Positions 26,484 through 35,041 of a DNA stretch of 38,982 bases are shown here, piece after piece. The notes under the pieces were generated by a model that searched no databases, was not told the DNA's origin, and was given only the letters and a program-made list of their open reading frames with translations. The translations under genes were made by a program, and so were the position numbers. The stretch's first letter is position 1. Every line of letters starts with the position of its first letter. Source of the stretch: Acidimicrobiales bacterium (GTDB lineage: Bacteria > Actinomycetota > Acidimicrobiia > Acidimicrobiales > MedAcidi-G1); NCBI GenBank assembly GCA_029242745.1, contig JAQWTI010000038.1:1-38982 (forward strand), given 5' to 3'.

Positions 26484-27377
26484 GTGACCCGATCCATAAA
26501 CCGTGAGGTAATCATCAGTTGTGCCATCACTGGTTCCGGTGATACAGCCGGTCGCAGCGAGTACGTGCCGGTCACTCCGGAACAGATTGCTGCATCGGCA
26601 CTTGACGCAGCCTCCGCCGGTGCGGCCATTGTTCATTGCCATGTCCGTGACCTCGATACGGGCAAGGGCGTACGCAATGTGGATCACTATCGCGAAGTGG
26701 TTGACCGCATACGCGAGAAAAATACCGACGTTGTCGTCAACCTAACGGCTGGCATGGGTGGAGATCTCAACGTTGGACCTGATCATGACCCGATGTCGTG
26801 GCAACCTGGCACGGATTTGGTTGGTGGCCTGGAGCGTTTGGCCCATGTGGAGGCCATTCGCCCGGATATCTGCTCGATGGACTGTGGGTCTTTGAACTTT
26901 GGTGACGACAACGAGGTTTACGTGTCGACTCCGTCGATGCTCCGGATTATGGCCGAGAGGGTACGTGAGCTGGGGGTACGTCCCGAGTTGGAGATCTTCG
27001 ACACCGGCAACTTGTGGTTCGCGGAGAAGATGATCGAAGAGGGCCTGATTGATGCCCCTTACTGGCTTCAGCTCTGCTTATCGATTCCTTACGGGGCACC
27101 TCTTGATATTGGCATCTTGCAGGCCATGGTGAACCGTTTACCGGACAAGGCTGAATTCACGTCTTTCGGACTCGGCGCGATGCAGATGCCGATGGTGGCT
27201 CAGTCGGTGATGCTAGGTGGCCACGTGCGGGTCGGCTTGGAGGACAATCTCTATTTGGAGCGCGGTGTTCTGGCGACCAACGCCCAGCTGGTTGAAAAGG
27301 CAATCCGAGTTGTCGAACTGATGGGTTCGCGTATCCAGACGGCAACTGACGCTCGTCAGACCCTGGAACTTGGATGA
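26484..27377 (+). CDS. Beta-keto acid cleavage enzyme (BKACE/DUF849), probable 3-dehydrocarnitine cleavage enzyme
   Basis: A 297-residue TIM-barrel Zn enzyme of the BKACE family. Zn ligands His51 and His53 are in IVHCHVRD, after EVIISCAITGSGDTAGRSEYVPVTPEQIA. The NLTAGMGGD and FTSFGLGAMQMPMVAQSVMLGGHVRVGLEDN segments are family hallmarks. The 3-dehydrocarnitine subgroup reacts 3-dehydrocarnitine with acetyl-CoA to give betainyl-CoA and acetoacetate. Assignment to that subgroup rests on the next gene being carnitine dehydrogenase fused to a thioesterase, overlapping by 4 bases (ATGA), a known partner arrangement. The start is GTG with AGGGGGG 4 bases upstream. Confidence 0.9.
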   Translation: MTRSINREVIISCAITGSGDTAGRSEYVPVTPEQIAASALDAASAGAAIVHCHVRDLDTGKGVRNVDHYREVVDRIREKNTDVVVNLTAGMGGDLNVGPDHDPMSWQPGTDLVGGLERLAHVEAIRPDICSMDCGSLNFGDDNEVYVSTPSMLRIMAERVRELGVRPELEIFDTGNLWFAEKMIEEGLIDAPYWLQLCLSIPYGAPLDIGILQAMVNRLPDKAEFTSFGLGAMQMPMVAQSVMLGGHVRVGLEDNLYLERGVLATNAQLVEKAIRVVELMGSRIQTATDARQTLELG

Positions 27378-28864
27378 ATTTTTCTGACACCAATCGCACA
27401 GTTGGTATTGCCGGTGCGGGAGTCATCGGTGTTGGATGGGCGGTTCGAGCGCTGGCCCGAGGCTTGGATGTGGTGGCCTGGGATCCGGCGCCGAACGCCG
27501 AGGAGCGTATGCGGGCTGCTGTGGAGCGGGCCTGGCCGTCGGCCACTCGGCTGGGGTTGTTCCCGGGTGCCGATCTGGAGCGCCTCCTGTGGGTTGACAG
27601 TGCAGAGAAACTTTCTGGGTGTGTCGACTGGATCCAGGAGAGTGCTCCGGAGGACGAAGCCATCAAGCGTTCGCTTCTTCAGACGCTGGCTGCCCACTCG
27701 CGTCGTGAGGTTGTGATTGCCTCAAGTTCGTCAGGTCTGTTACCTACGAATCTCCAGAATGGGTGTGTCCATCCGGAACGAGTGCTCGTTGGTCATCCAT
27801 TTAACCCGGTTTACTTGTTGCCTTTGGTCGAGATTGTGGCTGGAGAGCAGACTTCGGCAGCCACCATTGACGATGCCGTTGCCCATTACGACGATCTGGT
27901 AATGCATCCGCTTGTGGTCCGAACCGAGATCGAGGGCTACCTATCTGACCGGTTACAGGAGGCGTTATGGCGGGAAATTCTGCACCTTGTTAACGATGGT
28001 GTGGCCACCACCCGAGAGTTGGATGAGGCCATCAGCTACGGGCCTGGCTTGCGCTGGGCCGGTATGGGCACCAACTTGACCTTTCATTTGGCTGGTGGTG
28101 ATCAGGGAATGCGCCACATGCTTCGACAGTTCGGTCCATCTCTTAAGTTGCCGTGGACAAAACTTGAGGCGCCGGAGTTGACTAATGAGTTGATTACGGC
28201 GATGGCTGATGGTTGCGAGGAACAGGCTGAGGGTCGCTCGATCGCCGAGTTGGAGCGCCTACGCGATGACTACGTCATTGGGGTGATGCGCTCTCTTCGA
28301 CCCCTCAACCTCGGTGCTGGTCAGTTGATTGCCGAGCGAGAGGCCCGGATCCATGTCGCAGTCGTAGGTGCCCAGTGGGCTGGCGGTGATGTGGTGGCTG
28401 CACCACTGGCGCTGTACGAGGCTGTTGTGGAGCCTGACTGGGTGGACTACAACGGCCATATGTCTGAGTGGGCGTTTCTCACAGCTTTTGGGTGGGCGAG
28501 TGACAAACTTTTCCGCTACATCGGTATCGATGAGGATTATCGGGCGGCGGGCCACTCTTTCTATACGGTGGAGACACACCTCAATTACGTACGCGAGGCC
28601 TCCCTTGGTGATCCGTTACATTTCACGACCCAGGTGCTGGGTGTGGATTCTAAGCGGCTGCACTTTTTCCATGCCATGCATCATGCAGCGACTGGAGAGT
28701 TGCTTTGCACCACTGAGCAGATGCTGCTGCACGTCGATACCGAGACAGGATCGACGGCACCTCTCCTGCCCGGCCCAGCCGCGGCGTTAACTGCTATCGC
28801 CGCAGCCCACGCCGAGTTGTCTATTCCGATTCAAGTTGGTCGGGTAATGCGGGTCCCAGCGTGA
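27374..28864 (+). CDS. L-carnitine dehydrogenase fused to betainyl-CoA thioesterase
   Basis: A 496-residue fusion. Residues 1-330 are a 3-hydroxyacyl-CoA dehydrogenase-like NAD enzyme (GIAGAGVIGVGWAVRAL; SSSSGLLPT; GHPFNPVYLLPLVE), of the length and motif set of L-carnitine dehydrogenase. Residues about 340-490 are a hot-dog thioesterase with VDYNGHMSEW at 357-366 and FYTVETHLNYVREA. The first half oxidises carnitine to 3-dehydrocarnitine; the second hydrolyses betainyl-CoA produced by BKACE to glycine betaine. The same fusion is known from carnitine degraders. It overlaps the BKACE gene by 4 bases. Confidence 0.9.
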   Translation: MNFSDTNRTVGIAGAGVIGVGWAVRALARGLDVVAWDPAPNAEERMRAAVERAWPSATRLGLFPGADLERLLWVDSAEKLSGCVDWIQESAPEDEAIKRSLLQTLAAHSRREVVIASSSSGLLPTNLQNGCVHPERVLVGHPFNPVYLLPLVEIVAGEQTSAATIDDAVAHYDDLVMHPLVVRTEIEGYLSDRLQEALWREILHLVNDGVATTRELDEAISYGPGLRWAGMGTNLTFHLAGGDQGMRHMLRQFGPSLKLPWTKLEAPELTNELITAMADGCEEQAEGRSIAELERLRDDYVIGVMRSLRPLNLGAGQLIAEREARIHVAVVGAQWAGGDVVAAPLALYEAVVEPDWVDYNGHMSEWAFLTAFGWASDKLFRYIGIDEDYRAAGHSFYTVETHLNYVREASLGDPLHFTTQVLGVDSKRLHFFHAMHHAATGELLCTTEQMLLHVDTETGSTAPLLPGPAAALTAIAAAHAELSIPIQVGRVMRVPA

Positions 28865-28915
28865 CCCGGACGTCCATGGAGAACTGACCTACCCCCTACT
28901 GCGTATGGAGCCCCT

Positions 28916-30076
28916 ATGGACTTCGCCCTAACCGATGAACAAGAGATGGTGGTTGACACCGTCCGGAACTTCACTGAACGTGAGTTGGTGCCGTATGAAG
29001 AGGAGGTTGAGCGCCTTGGAGATGTGCCGGTTGAGTTGGTGGCCCAGATACGCGATCGCTCTATAGCTGCTGGAATTTACGCGGCCAATATGCCTGCCGA
29101 ACTGGGCGGTGGAGGACTTGACAACCTGACTATGGCGATGGTTGATCGGGCTTTTGGCTGGACCCAGTACGCACTGCACTACATAGTGGCCCGCCCTTCC
29201 AACATCCTTCAAGCCTGCGTCGGTAATCAGGTCGAGGAGTACCTCCTCCCCACGATCCTTGGTGAGCGGGTCGATTGCTTAGCCATGAGTGAACCTGATG
29301 CTGGTTCCGATGTTCGAGGAATGAAGTGCAGGGCGGTTCAAGATGGGGCTGATTACCTAATCAACGGCACCAAACACTTCATTAGCCATGCAGACCTAGC
29401 CGACTACACGATCCTCTTTGCTGCCACAGGTGAGGAGGAAACACCCCGTGGCCCCAAGAAGTTGATCACCTCGTTTCTTGTCGACCATGACACGCCAGGA
29501 CTAGAGATCGCCCAGGGATACCAATCGGTGTCTAATCGCGGCTACCACAATTGCATCCTTAACTTCAATGATTGCCGCGTGCCGGCCTCGGCGGTGCTTG
29601 GTGAGGAGCACCGGGGCTTCGATGTCGCCAATGAGTGGTTGGGTGCCACCCGCCTACAGGTTGCTGCAGTGTGCTTGGGTCGAGCCGACCGAGCTCTGGC
29701 CGTAGCGCTGGACTGGGCGGCGTCCCGTGAGCAGTTCGGTCAGAAGATCGGCAAGTTTCAGGGAGTCTCGTTCAAGTTGGCTGACATGCGCACGACGATG
29801 ATCGAGGCTGAACTTATGACCTACCGGGCTGCATGGCTTATGGACCGGGGTGAGATGGCTGACGGCGATGCGGCGATGGCAAAGATCTCATCAACGGAGA
29901 TGCTCCAGTTCGTATCGGACGAGGCCATCCAGATTCTCGGAGGGATGGGCCTCATGGACGAATTGCCGTTGGAACGGATTTGGCGAGACGCTCGAGTAGA
30001 CCGAATCTGGGACGGAACGAGCGAGATTCAACGTCATATCGTGAGTCGCGAGATGCTGCGTCCTTTGGGTGCCTGA
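28916..30076 (+). CDS. Acyl-CoA dehydrogenase (candidate gamma-butyrobetainyl-CoA dehydrogenase)
   Basis: A 386-residue acyl-CoA dehydrogenase of normal length. Motifs are MSEPDAGSDVRGMKCRAV (FAD and substrate loop), RLQVAAVCLGRADRALAVALDWAASREQFG and QILGGMGLMDELPLERIWRDARVDRIWDGTSEIQRHI. The position of the MCAD catalytic base (Glu in IYEGT) appears as Asp366 in IWDGT; Glu elsewhere (IVD-type) or Asp itself could serve. Inside an operon with carnitine genes, a CoA ligase and a CaiD-like hydratase, the likely role is oxidation of gamma-butyrobetainyl-CoA to crotonobetainyl-CoA, with ETF as acceptor. The ATG is preceded by GGAG. Confidence 0.88.
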   Translation: MDFALTDEQEMVVDTVRNFTERELVPYEEEVERLGDVPVELVAQIRDRSIAAGIYAANMPAELGGGGLDNLTMAMVDRAFGWTQYALHYIVARPSNILQACVGNQVEEYLLPTILGERVDCLAMSEPDAGSDVRGMKCRAVQDGADYLINGTKHFISHADLADYTILFAATGEEETPRGPKKLITSFLVDHDTPGLEIAQGYQSVSNRGYHNCILNFNDCRVPASAVLGEEHRGFDVANEWLGATRLQVAAVCLGRADRALAVALDWAASREQFGQKIGKFQGVSFKLADMRTTMIEAELMTYRAAWLMDRGEMADGDAAMAKISSTEMLQFVSDEAIQILGGMGLMDELPLERIWRDARVDRIWDGTSEIQRHIVSREMLRPLGA

Positions 30077-30102
30077 GCTGGTCTGCGCGGGGAAATGAAC
30101 TG

Positions 30103-32187
30103 ATGGGGAGGTTGGGGCGTTTACTGGCACCACAGTCGGTGGCCATGGTCGGTGGGCGTCCCGCTGAGTTGGCTATTGAGCAGTGCCGACGTCTGGGTTT
30201 CGAAGGCGAATTGTGGGCCGTGCACCCGACTCGGACGGATCTGGCAGGGGTGGCCTGCGTGCCAACTGTAAATGATCTGCCCGGTGTCCCAGACGCAGCT
30301 CTGGTGGCCGTGAATCGTCATGCCGCGATCGACGTAGTTGGTCGACTGGCGTCTGTTGGTGCTGGTGCCGCAGTCTGTTACGCATCGGGATTTGCTGAGG
30401 CCGGACCTGAAGGAGAAGTTCTCCAGAATGCCCTAACGGCCGCAGCCGCTGGCATGCCACTGGTGGGCCCCAACTGTTACGGGACGGTGTCGGCTACGGC
30501 AGGTGTCGCTTTATGGCCCGACCAGCAAGGTCTCAACCGGGTAAATCGGGGTGTAGCGCTGGTTACTCAGAGCGGGAACATTGGCTTGGATTTGAGTATG
30601 CAGACCCGGCCTATGCCAATCGCCCACCTACTCACACTGGGTAATCAGGCTGACGTAGGTATCGAGGAGTGCCTTGAGACACTGGTGGCCGACCCGGCGG
30701 TTACAGCGGTTGGCCTCCATGTGGAGGCCCTCCACGATGTTCCCCGGTTTGTAAGTGCCTGTCAACGTGCCTCAGTTGATGCTGTACCGGTGGTGGTACT
30801 CAAGACGGGGTCGTCGAATCGAGGTGCAGAGATTGCCGCGTCGCATACCTCATCGATAGTGGGTATCGACGAGGCATACGAGGCTTTGTTTCAGCAACTA
30901 GGGGTGCGGAGAGTCCGGTCTATTCCCGAACTGCTAGACACTCTTCATGTGTTGGACCGCCTTGGAGGCCTTAATGGGAATCGGATCGTCAGCCTCAGTT
31001 GCTCAGGAGGCGAAGCGTCAATTGTGGCTGACCGGTGCGACGGTCTAGATCTAGTATTGCCGGCGTTTGAGCCCATGCAGGTGAAACAGATTCGAAGCGC
31101 TCTGGGTGATGGTGAAAAAGTTGAAATGGTTTCGGTGTCCAATCCATTCGATTATCAAACCTTTATTTGGGGTGACAGAGAGCGTCTGACGGCCACCTTT
31201 TCTGCGGCTATTGAGCCCATTGGACATTTGGGTGAGGGTCCAGATGCCGCCATGTTGGTTGTGGATTTTCCGTCCAGCAATTTTGATGACACCAGTTGGT
31301 GGCCTGCGCTGGAGGCCTTCGGTGCTGCATCAGTGATTACTGGTACGCCTGGGGTCGTGGCGGCCTCAATGGCTGAGAATCTGCCGACAGAAGTGGAGTC
31401 CGCAGCAGTCGACCTCGGCTTGGTTCCGGTGCGGGGTATTGACGAGGCGCTCTTGGGCTTGGAGGCTGCCGCGTGGTGGGGTCGTCGGATTGATGTGCTG
31501 GGGCCAACCCCGGTTGGACCAACAAGTTCGGCCTGTCGAATTCTGAGTGAAAGTGAAGCGAAGGCCGTGTTGGCCGACCACGGGGTGCCCATTCCATACG
31601 GTGAAGTAGTGCCGGTCGACTGTGCTGGGGAAGTGACTGAACGGATAAGTGGACCGGTGGTAGTCAAAGCTGTTGGTGTGGCCCACAAGACCGAGGTCGG
31701 TGGGGTAGCCGTCGGATTGATTGGCGCTGAGGATGTCACTCGGGCTGCCCGACAAATGTTTGCGACTACGGGCAGTAAACAGGTGCTGGTCGAGGCGCAG
31801 GTGGTTGATCCGGAGGCTGGCAGGCTGGTCGAGTTGCTAGTCGCTGTGCGTCGGGCCGCCCCTGTCGGTTGGCTTCTCACCATTGGGGCTGGAGGCGCTC
31901 TAGTTGAGTTGTTGCGCGACACCCAGAATCTGTTGCTCCCTGTGACCGACGATGCCATACGGGTTGCGCTCCAGGCATTGGCCGTTGGCCAGTTGCTGGA
32001 CGGCCATCGCGGAAGTCCTGGTGTGGACCTTGATGCCTTAGTGGTCGTCATCCAGCAAATTGCGGAGCTGGCCACGGTGGTAGCGGGCGTGGTGGAACTG
32101 GAGGTCAACCCGGTGCTCGTCGGACCGGGGGGTGCCACAGTGGTCGACGCGCTTATAGAGATTGAGATTTACGGAGAGGAACAGTGA
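30103..32187 (+). CDS. NDP-forming acyl-CoA ligase (acetate-CoA ligase family), candidate gamma-butyrobetaine/carnitine-CoA ligase
   Basis: About 694 residues. It has a CoA-binding Rossmann domain (about 8-135: SVAMVGGRP, VGPNCYGTVS), a succinyl-CoA-ligase-like domain (about 145-450: VALVTQSGNIGLDLS, KTGSSNRGAEIAASHTSS with the candidate phospho-His248) and an ATP-grasp domain at the C-terminus (GPVVVKAVGVAHKTEVGGVAVGL, VVELEVNPVLV). It activates an acid to its CoA thioester with ATP to ADP + Pi. The substrate is inferred from neighbours: a CaiD-like hydratase overlaps by 4 bases and an acyl-CoA dehydrogenase precedes it. GGGGA upstream supports the ATG at 30103; extending to 29980 would run into the dehydrogenase gene. 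Confidence 0.87.
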   Translation: MGRLGRLLAPQSVAMVGGRPAELAIEQCRRLGFEGELWAVHPTRTDLAGVACVPTVNDLPGVPDAALVAVNRHAAIDVVGRLASVGAGAAVCYASGFAEAGPEGEVLQNALTAAAAGMPLVGPNCYGTVSATAGVALWPDQQGLNRVNRGVALVTQSGNIGLDLSMQTRPMPIAHLLTLGNQADVGIEECLETLVADPAVTAVGLHVEALHDVPRFVSACQRASVDAVPVVVLKTGSSNRGAEIAASHTSSIVGIDEAYEALFQQLGVRRVRSIPELLDTLHVLDRLGGLNGNRIVSLSCSGGEASIVADRCDGLDLVLPAFEPMQVKQIRSALGDGEKVEMVSVSNPFDYQTFIWGDRERLTATFSAAIEPIGHLGEGPDAAMLVVDFPSSNFDDTSWWPALEAFGAASVITGTPGVVAASMAENLPTEVESAAVDLGLVPVRGIDEALLGLEAAAWWGRRIDVLGPTPVGPTSSACRILSESEAKAVLADHGVPIPYGEVVPVDCAGEVTERISGPVVVKAVGVAHKTEVGGVAVGLIGAEDVTRAARQMFATTGSKQVLVEAQVVDPEAGRLVELLVAVRRAAPVGWLLTIGAGGALVELLRDTQNLLLPVTDDAIRVALQALAVGQLLDGHRGSPGVDLDALVVVIQQIAELATVVAGVVELEVNPVLVGPGGATVVDALIEIEIYGEEQ

Positions 32188-32987
32188 GCGAAGAACCAAG
32201 GAGTGAAGGGCCCACAGTTCGGACAACGGTGGATGGTCCGATCCTAGAGGTGGTGTTAGACCGTCCGAAGGCCAACGCCATTGACGCAGCGACCAGTCAG
32301 GAACTCAGTCGGGTGTTCGCTGGTTTTCGGGATGATCCGGCTCTACGGGTGGCGGTGTTCACAGGGGCTGGCGAACGATTTTTTTCGGCTGGCTGGGACC
32401 TTGCTGCAGCCGTTGGGGGAGAGGCGTTCGAGGCTGACTATGGCGAGGGTGGGTTTGGTGGGTTCTGCGAATTGCCGGGACGGTATAAGCCAGTTGTTTG
32501 TGCGGTGAACGGCATGGCGGTGGGTGGGGGATTCGAGATCGCCATGGCTGCTGAGTTCGTAGTGGCTGCGGAACACGCCACTTTCTTTCTACCGGAGACC
32601 GCTTTGGGAATTATTCCAGACGCTGGTGCTATCCGGCTGCCCCGGATCCTGCCGGCTGTAGTAGCCAACGAAGTGCTTTATGGTGGACGTCGGTTGGACG
32701 CCGATGAGGCCGAACGGTGGGGTTTAGTGAACCAGGTAGTGGCGTCTCATGACTTGCTAACTGTGGCTCATGATCTTGCGAGACGGATTGCTACCGCAGC
32801 CCCATTGGCGGTGGAAGCGGTGATGGCTATCGGCCAAGTCAGTTGCCATCGGTCGGTTGGAGATGCATTTGCCTACCTGCGGTCCGGTGAATTGGAAGCT
32901 TACGAACGGATGCTGGCTTCTGCTGATGCACTTGAAGGACCACTAGCCTTCACCGAAAATCGCAATCCCCACTGGGAGGGATGTTAG
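32184..32987 (+). CDS. caiD: CaiD-like crotonobetainyl-CoA hydratase (enoyl-CoA hydratase family)
   Basis: A 267-residue crotonase. The core from YKPVVCAVNGMAVGGGFEIA through FFLPETALGIIPDAGA to RLPRILPAVVANEV closely parallels E. coli CaiD. Both CaiD catalytic Glu positions are present (Glu118 in GGGFE, Glu138 in LPE), as is a CaiD-like C-terminus (ENRNPHWEG). It hydrates crotonobetainyl-CoA to L-carnitinyl-CoA. It overlaps the CoA-ligase stop (GTGA) and is the last gene before the formate dehydrogenase locus, 128 bases further on. No caiB or caiC is seen, so entry and exit of CoA must use the NDP-forming ligase and a thioesterase. Confidence 0.85.
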   Translation: MSEEPRSEGPTVRTTVDGPILEVVLDRPKANAIDAATSQELSRVFAGFRDDPALRVAVFTGAGERFFSAGWDLAAAVGGEAFEADYGEGGFGGFCELPGRYKPVVCAVNGMAVGGGFEIAMAAEFVVAAEHATFFLPETALGIIPDAGAIRLPRILPAVVANEVLYGGRRLDADEAERWGLVNQVVASHDLLTVAHDLARRIATAAPLAVEAVMAIGQVSCHRSVGDAFAYLRSGELEAYERMLASADALEGPLAFTENRNPHWEGC

Positions 32988-33002
32988 TTTCCTATTGGGA
33001 AA
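32988..33002. promoter_or_regulatory. TTTCC-N5-GGAAA inverted repeat upstream of the FDH genes
   Basis: This perfect 5-base inverted repeat begins right after the caiD stop, 114 bases upstream of the FDH start. Its arms resemble the TTCCC/GGGAA arms seen beside iclR (15743-15759). It may be an operator linking FDH expression to the demethylation operon. The similarity is short and could be chance. Confidence 0.35.
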
Positions 33003-33115
33003 GTCCGGTCTTGGTCAAAGTGCGCTAGTTTTTGAGATTGTTGGGACCTGCTTTAGAGGACTCCAAATCACACCGGTCCGAGATGGCCGGATACTTACCA
33101 GCGACAGGGAAACAC

Positions 33116-35041
33116 ATGAGTAAGCGCTTGACTACCCCGATGGTTCGCGATGGTGGTGCTCTTCGTGAGTCCACCTGGGCGGAAGCCTTGCAGCGGGCTG
33201 CTGTTGGGTTCAGCGATGCGGTCGATACTCACGGCCCGACGTCGTTCGGAATGTTCAGTTGTTCTAAGACCACCAATGAGGTGAACTACGCCGCCCAGCG
33301 ATTCGCTCGCCGGGTTATCGGCTCAAATAATATTGATAGTTGTAATCGAACTTGACACGCTCCCAGCGTCGTCGGTCTGGCGACGGTCTTTGGAGCGGGT
33401 GGTGGCACTTCTTCCTATGAAGAGATTGAGGAGGCGGACGTCATCATCATGTGGGGGTCTAATGCGCGTAATGCGCATCCAATCTTCTTTCATCACGCCC
33501 TCCGTGGTGTCAACAATGGTGCCCGTATGTGGACTGTGGACCCTCGGCGTACCGGGACGGCCAAGTTTGCTGACCACTGGCTAGGACTCAATGTCGGCTC
33601 CGATATAGCGCTCGCTAATGGCGTAGCACGTGAAATTGTTGCCTCTGGCCTGCAGAATGAGGAGTTCATTGAGAACTCCACCACCGGTTACGAGGATTTC
33701 GTGGCTTTTGTCGAACCGTGGACACTCGAGCGCACATCAGAGGTAACCGGTGTGCCCGTTGGAGCCATCCGTGAGTTAGCTCATGCCTACGCGACGGCTG
33801 GTAAAGCCCAGATCTGCTGGACATTGGGGATAACCGAGCACCACACCGGGGTTGACAATGTTCAGTCGTTATGCAACTTGTCCTTGCTCACCGGTCACGT
33901 TGGACGCTGGGGCTCGGGCCTGGTGCCGCTTCGTGGACAAAACAATGTGCAGGGTGGGGGCGATATGGGTGCACTCCCTAACAAGTTGACTGGGTTTCAA
34001 GATGTCGAGGACAACGAAGTTCGGGCGAAATTCGAGGCTGCTTGGGACTGCACCATTCCACCGATCAACGGCTGGAACCTCACCCAAATGTTTGAGGCCA
34101 TGGGAAGGGGCGAGATTAGGGCTGTTTATTGCATCGGCGAGAACCCGGTGGACTCTGAGGCCGATGCCACCCATGCTCGGGCCATGCTCGAGGGTCTCGA
34201 CACACTGGTTGTCCAAGACGTATTTATGACCCGGACTGCCGAGCTGGCCGACGTAGTGTTCCCTGCTGCGCTTGGGTGGGCTGAGTCTGATGGCACAGCC
34301 ACCAACAGTGAGCGTCGGGTTCAGCGGGTACGCGCCGCTGTCCCACCACCTGGGCAAGCCCGCCAAGAGGTTGACATCATTAACGACTTAGCGGCAGCAA
34401 TGGGAGATGATGACTGGGGTCAGCCCACACCAGAGGAACTCTGGGACGAGCTACGGACGGTGTCACCAATGCACGGCGGGATGTCTTGGGCCCGACTTGA
34501 GGCTGAGGGGGGTATTCAGTGGCCGTGTCCGACTGAAGACCATCCAGGTAGCCAGTTCTTGCATGGCCGACTTTGGGAGCGACCTGTTCAAGGCCGGCCG
34601 GCTCCGTTTTCATGTGTGGAAGATCGTCCACCGCTAGACGTACTAACGGACGAGTTTCCGTTGCGTCTCACTACGGTGCGAGCACTGGACTCCTACAACA
34701 CCGGTGTTCAGACCGAACATTATTCATCGCCCATCCGGACGGGTGAAGCGTTGTCAATCTCGACAGTCGACGCCGTGGCTCTTGGTGTGGTGGATGGTGA
34801 GCGGGTCAACGTTTCGTCACGACGTGGATCGATCACCATGACTGTGGAGGTCGAGGAGCATCTGGCCGTTGGCCTGTGTCACACAACGTTCCACTTTCCT
34901 GAGACCACCGACATCAACCAGATAACTAGTGATGCCGTAGACCCCAAGTCTGGCACTGCGGAGTTTAAGGCGGCAGCCATCCGGATCGATCGACTGCCGG
35001 TTGCTGCAGGGCAACCTGTGTCTGTGAGCCACAGTGCCTGA
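33116..35041 (+). CDS. fdhA: Selenocysteine-containing formate dehydrogenase catalytic subunit, C-terminal part (Mo/W-bis-MGD domains), UGA-encoded Sec80
   Basis: About 641 residues when the in-frame TGA at 33353-33355 is read as selenocysteine. The context SCNRT-Sec-HAPSVVGL matches the active site of FDH-H (ARV-Sec-HGPSVAGL), including the His after Sec. Downstream are VRGQNNVQGGGDMGALPN, VYCIGENPVDSEAD and VQDVFMTRTAELADVVFPA, then a MopB C-terminal domain from about residue 510 (FPLRLTTVRALDSYN). It oxidises formate to CO2 at a bis-MGD metal site. It lacks the N-terminal [4Fe-4S] domain of the family, which is at the end of the gene at 36875. AGGGA 5 bases upstream sets the ATG at 33116. 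Annotators would split or truncate it at the TGA. Confidence 0.9.
33358..33397 (+). promoter_or_regulatory. Bacterial SECIS element of the FDH gene
   Basis: Two bases after the UGA codon a lower stem pairs CGCTCC (33358-33363) with GGAGCG (33392-33397). The upper stem pairs CGTCGTC (33367-33373) with GGCGACG (33379-33385) around the loop GGTCT (33374-33378). The GGUCU apical loop and its 18-base distance from the UGA are the same as in E. coli fdhF. SelB would bind here to insert selenocysteine. Confidence 0.88.

Noticed and set aside
31155-32138. Long minus-strand ORF opposite the CoA ligase
   Set aside because: Ser/Thr/Pro-rich shadow of a well-conserved gene; no recognisable domain and no ribosome binding site context.
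33032-33355. Short ORF as a stand-alone gene, or the FDH gene as a frameshifted/nonsense pseudogene
   Set aside because: The frame is unbroken apart from one TGA, at the known Sec position, and is followed by a strong SECIS hairpin. Upstream TTG and ATG (33083) starts lack the ribosome binding site seen before 33116.
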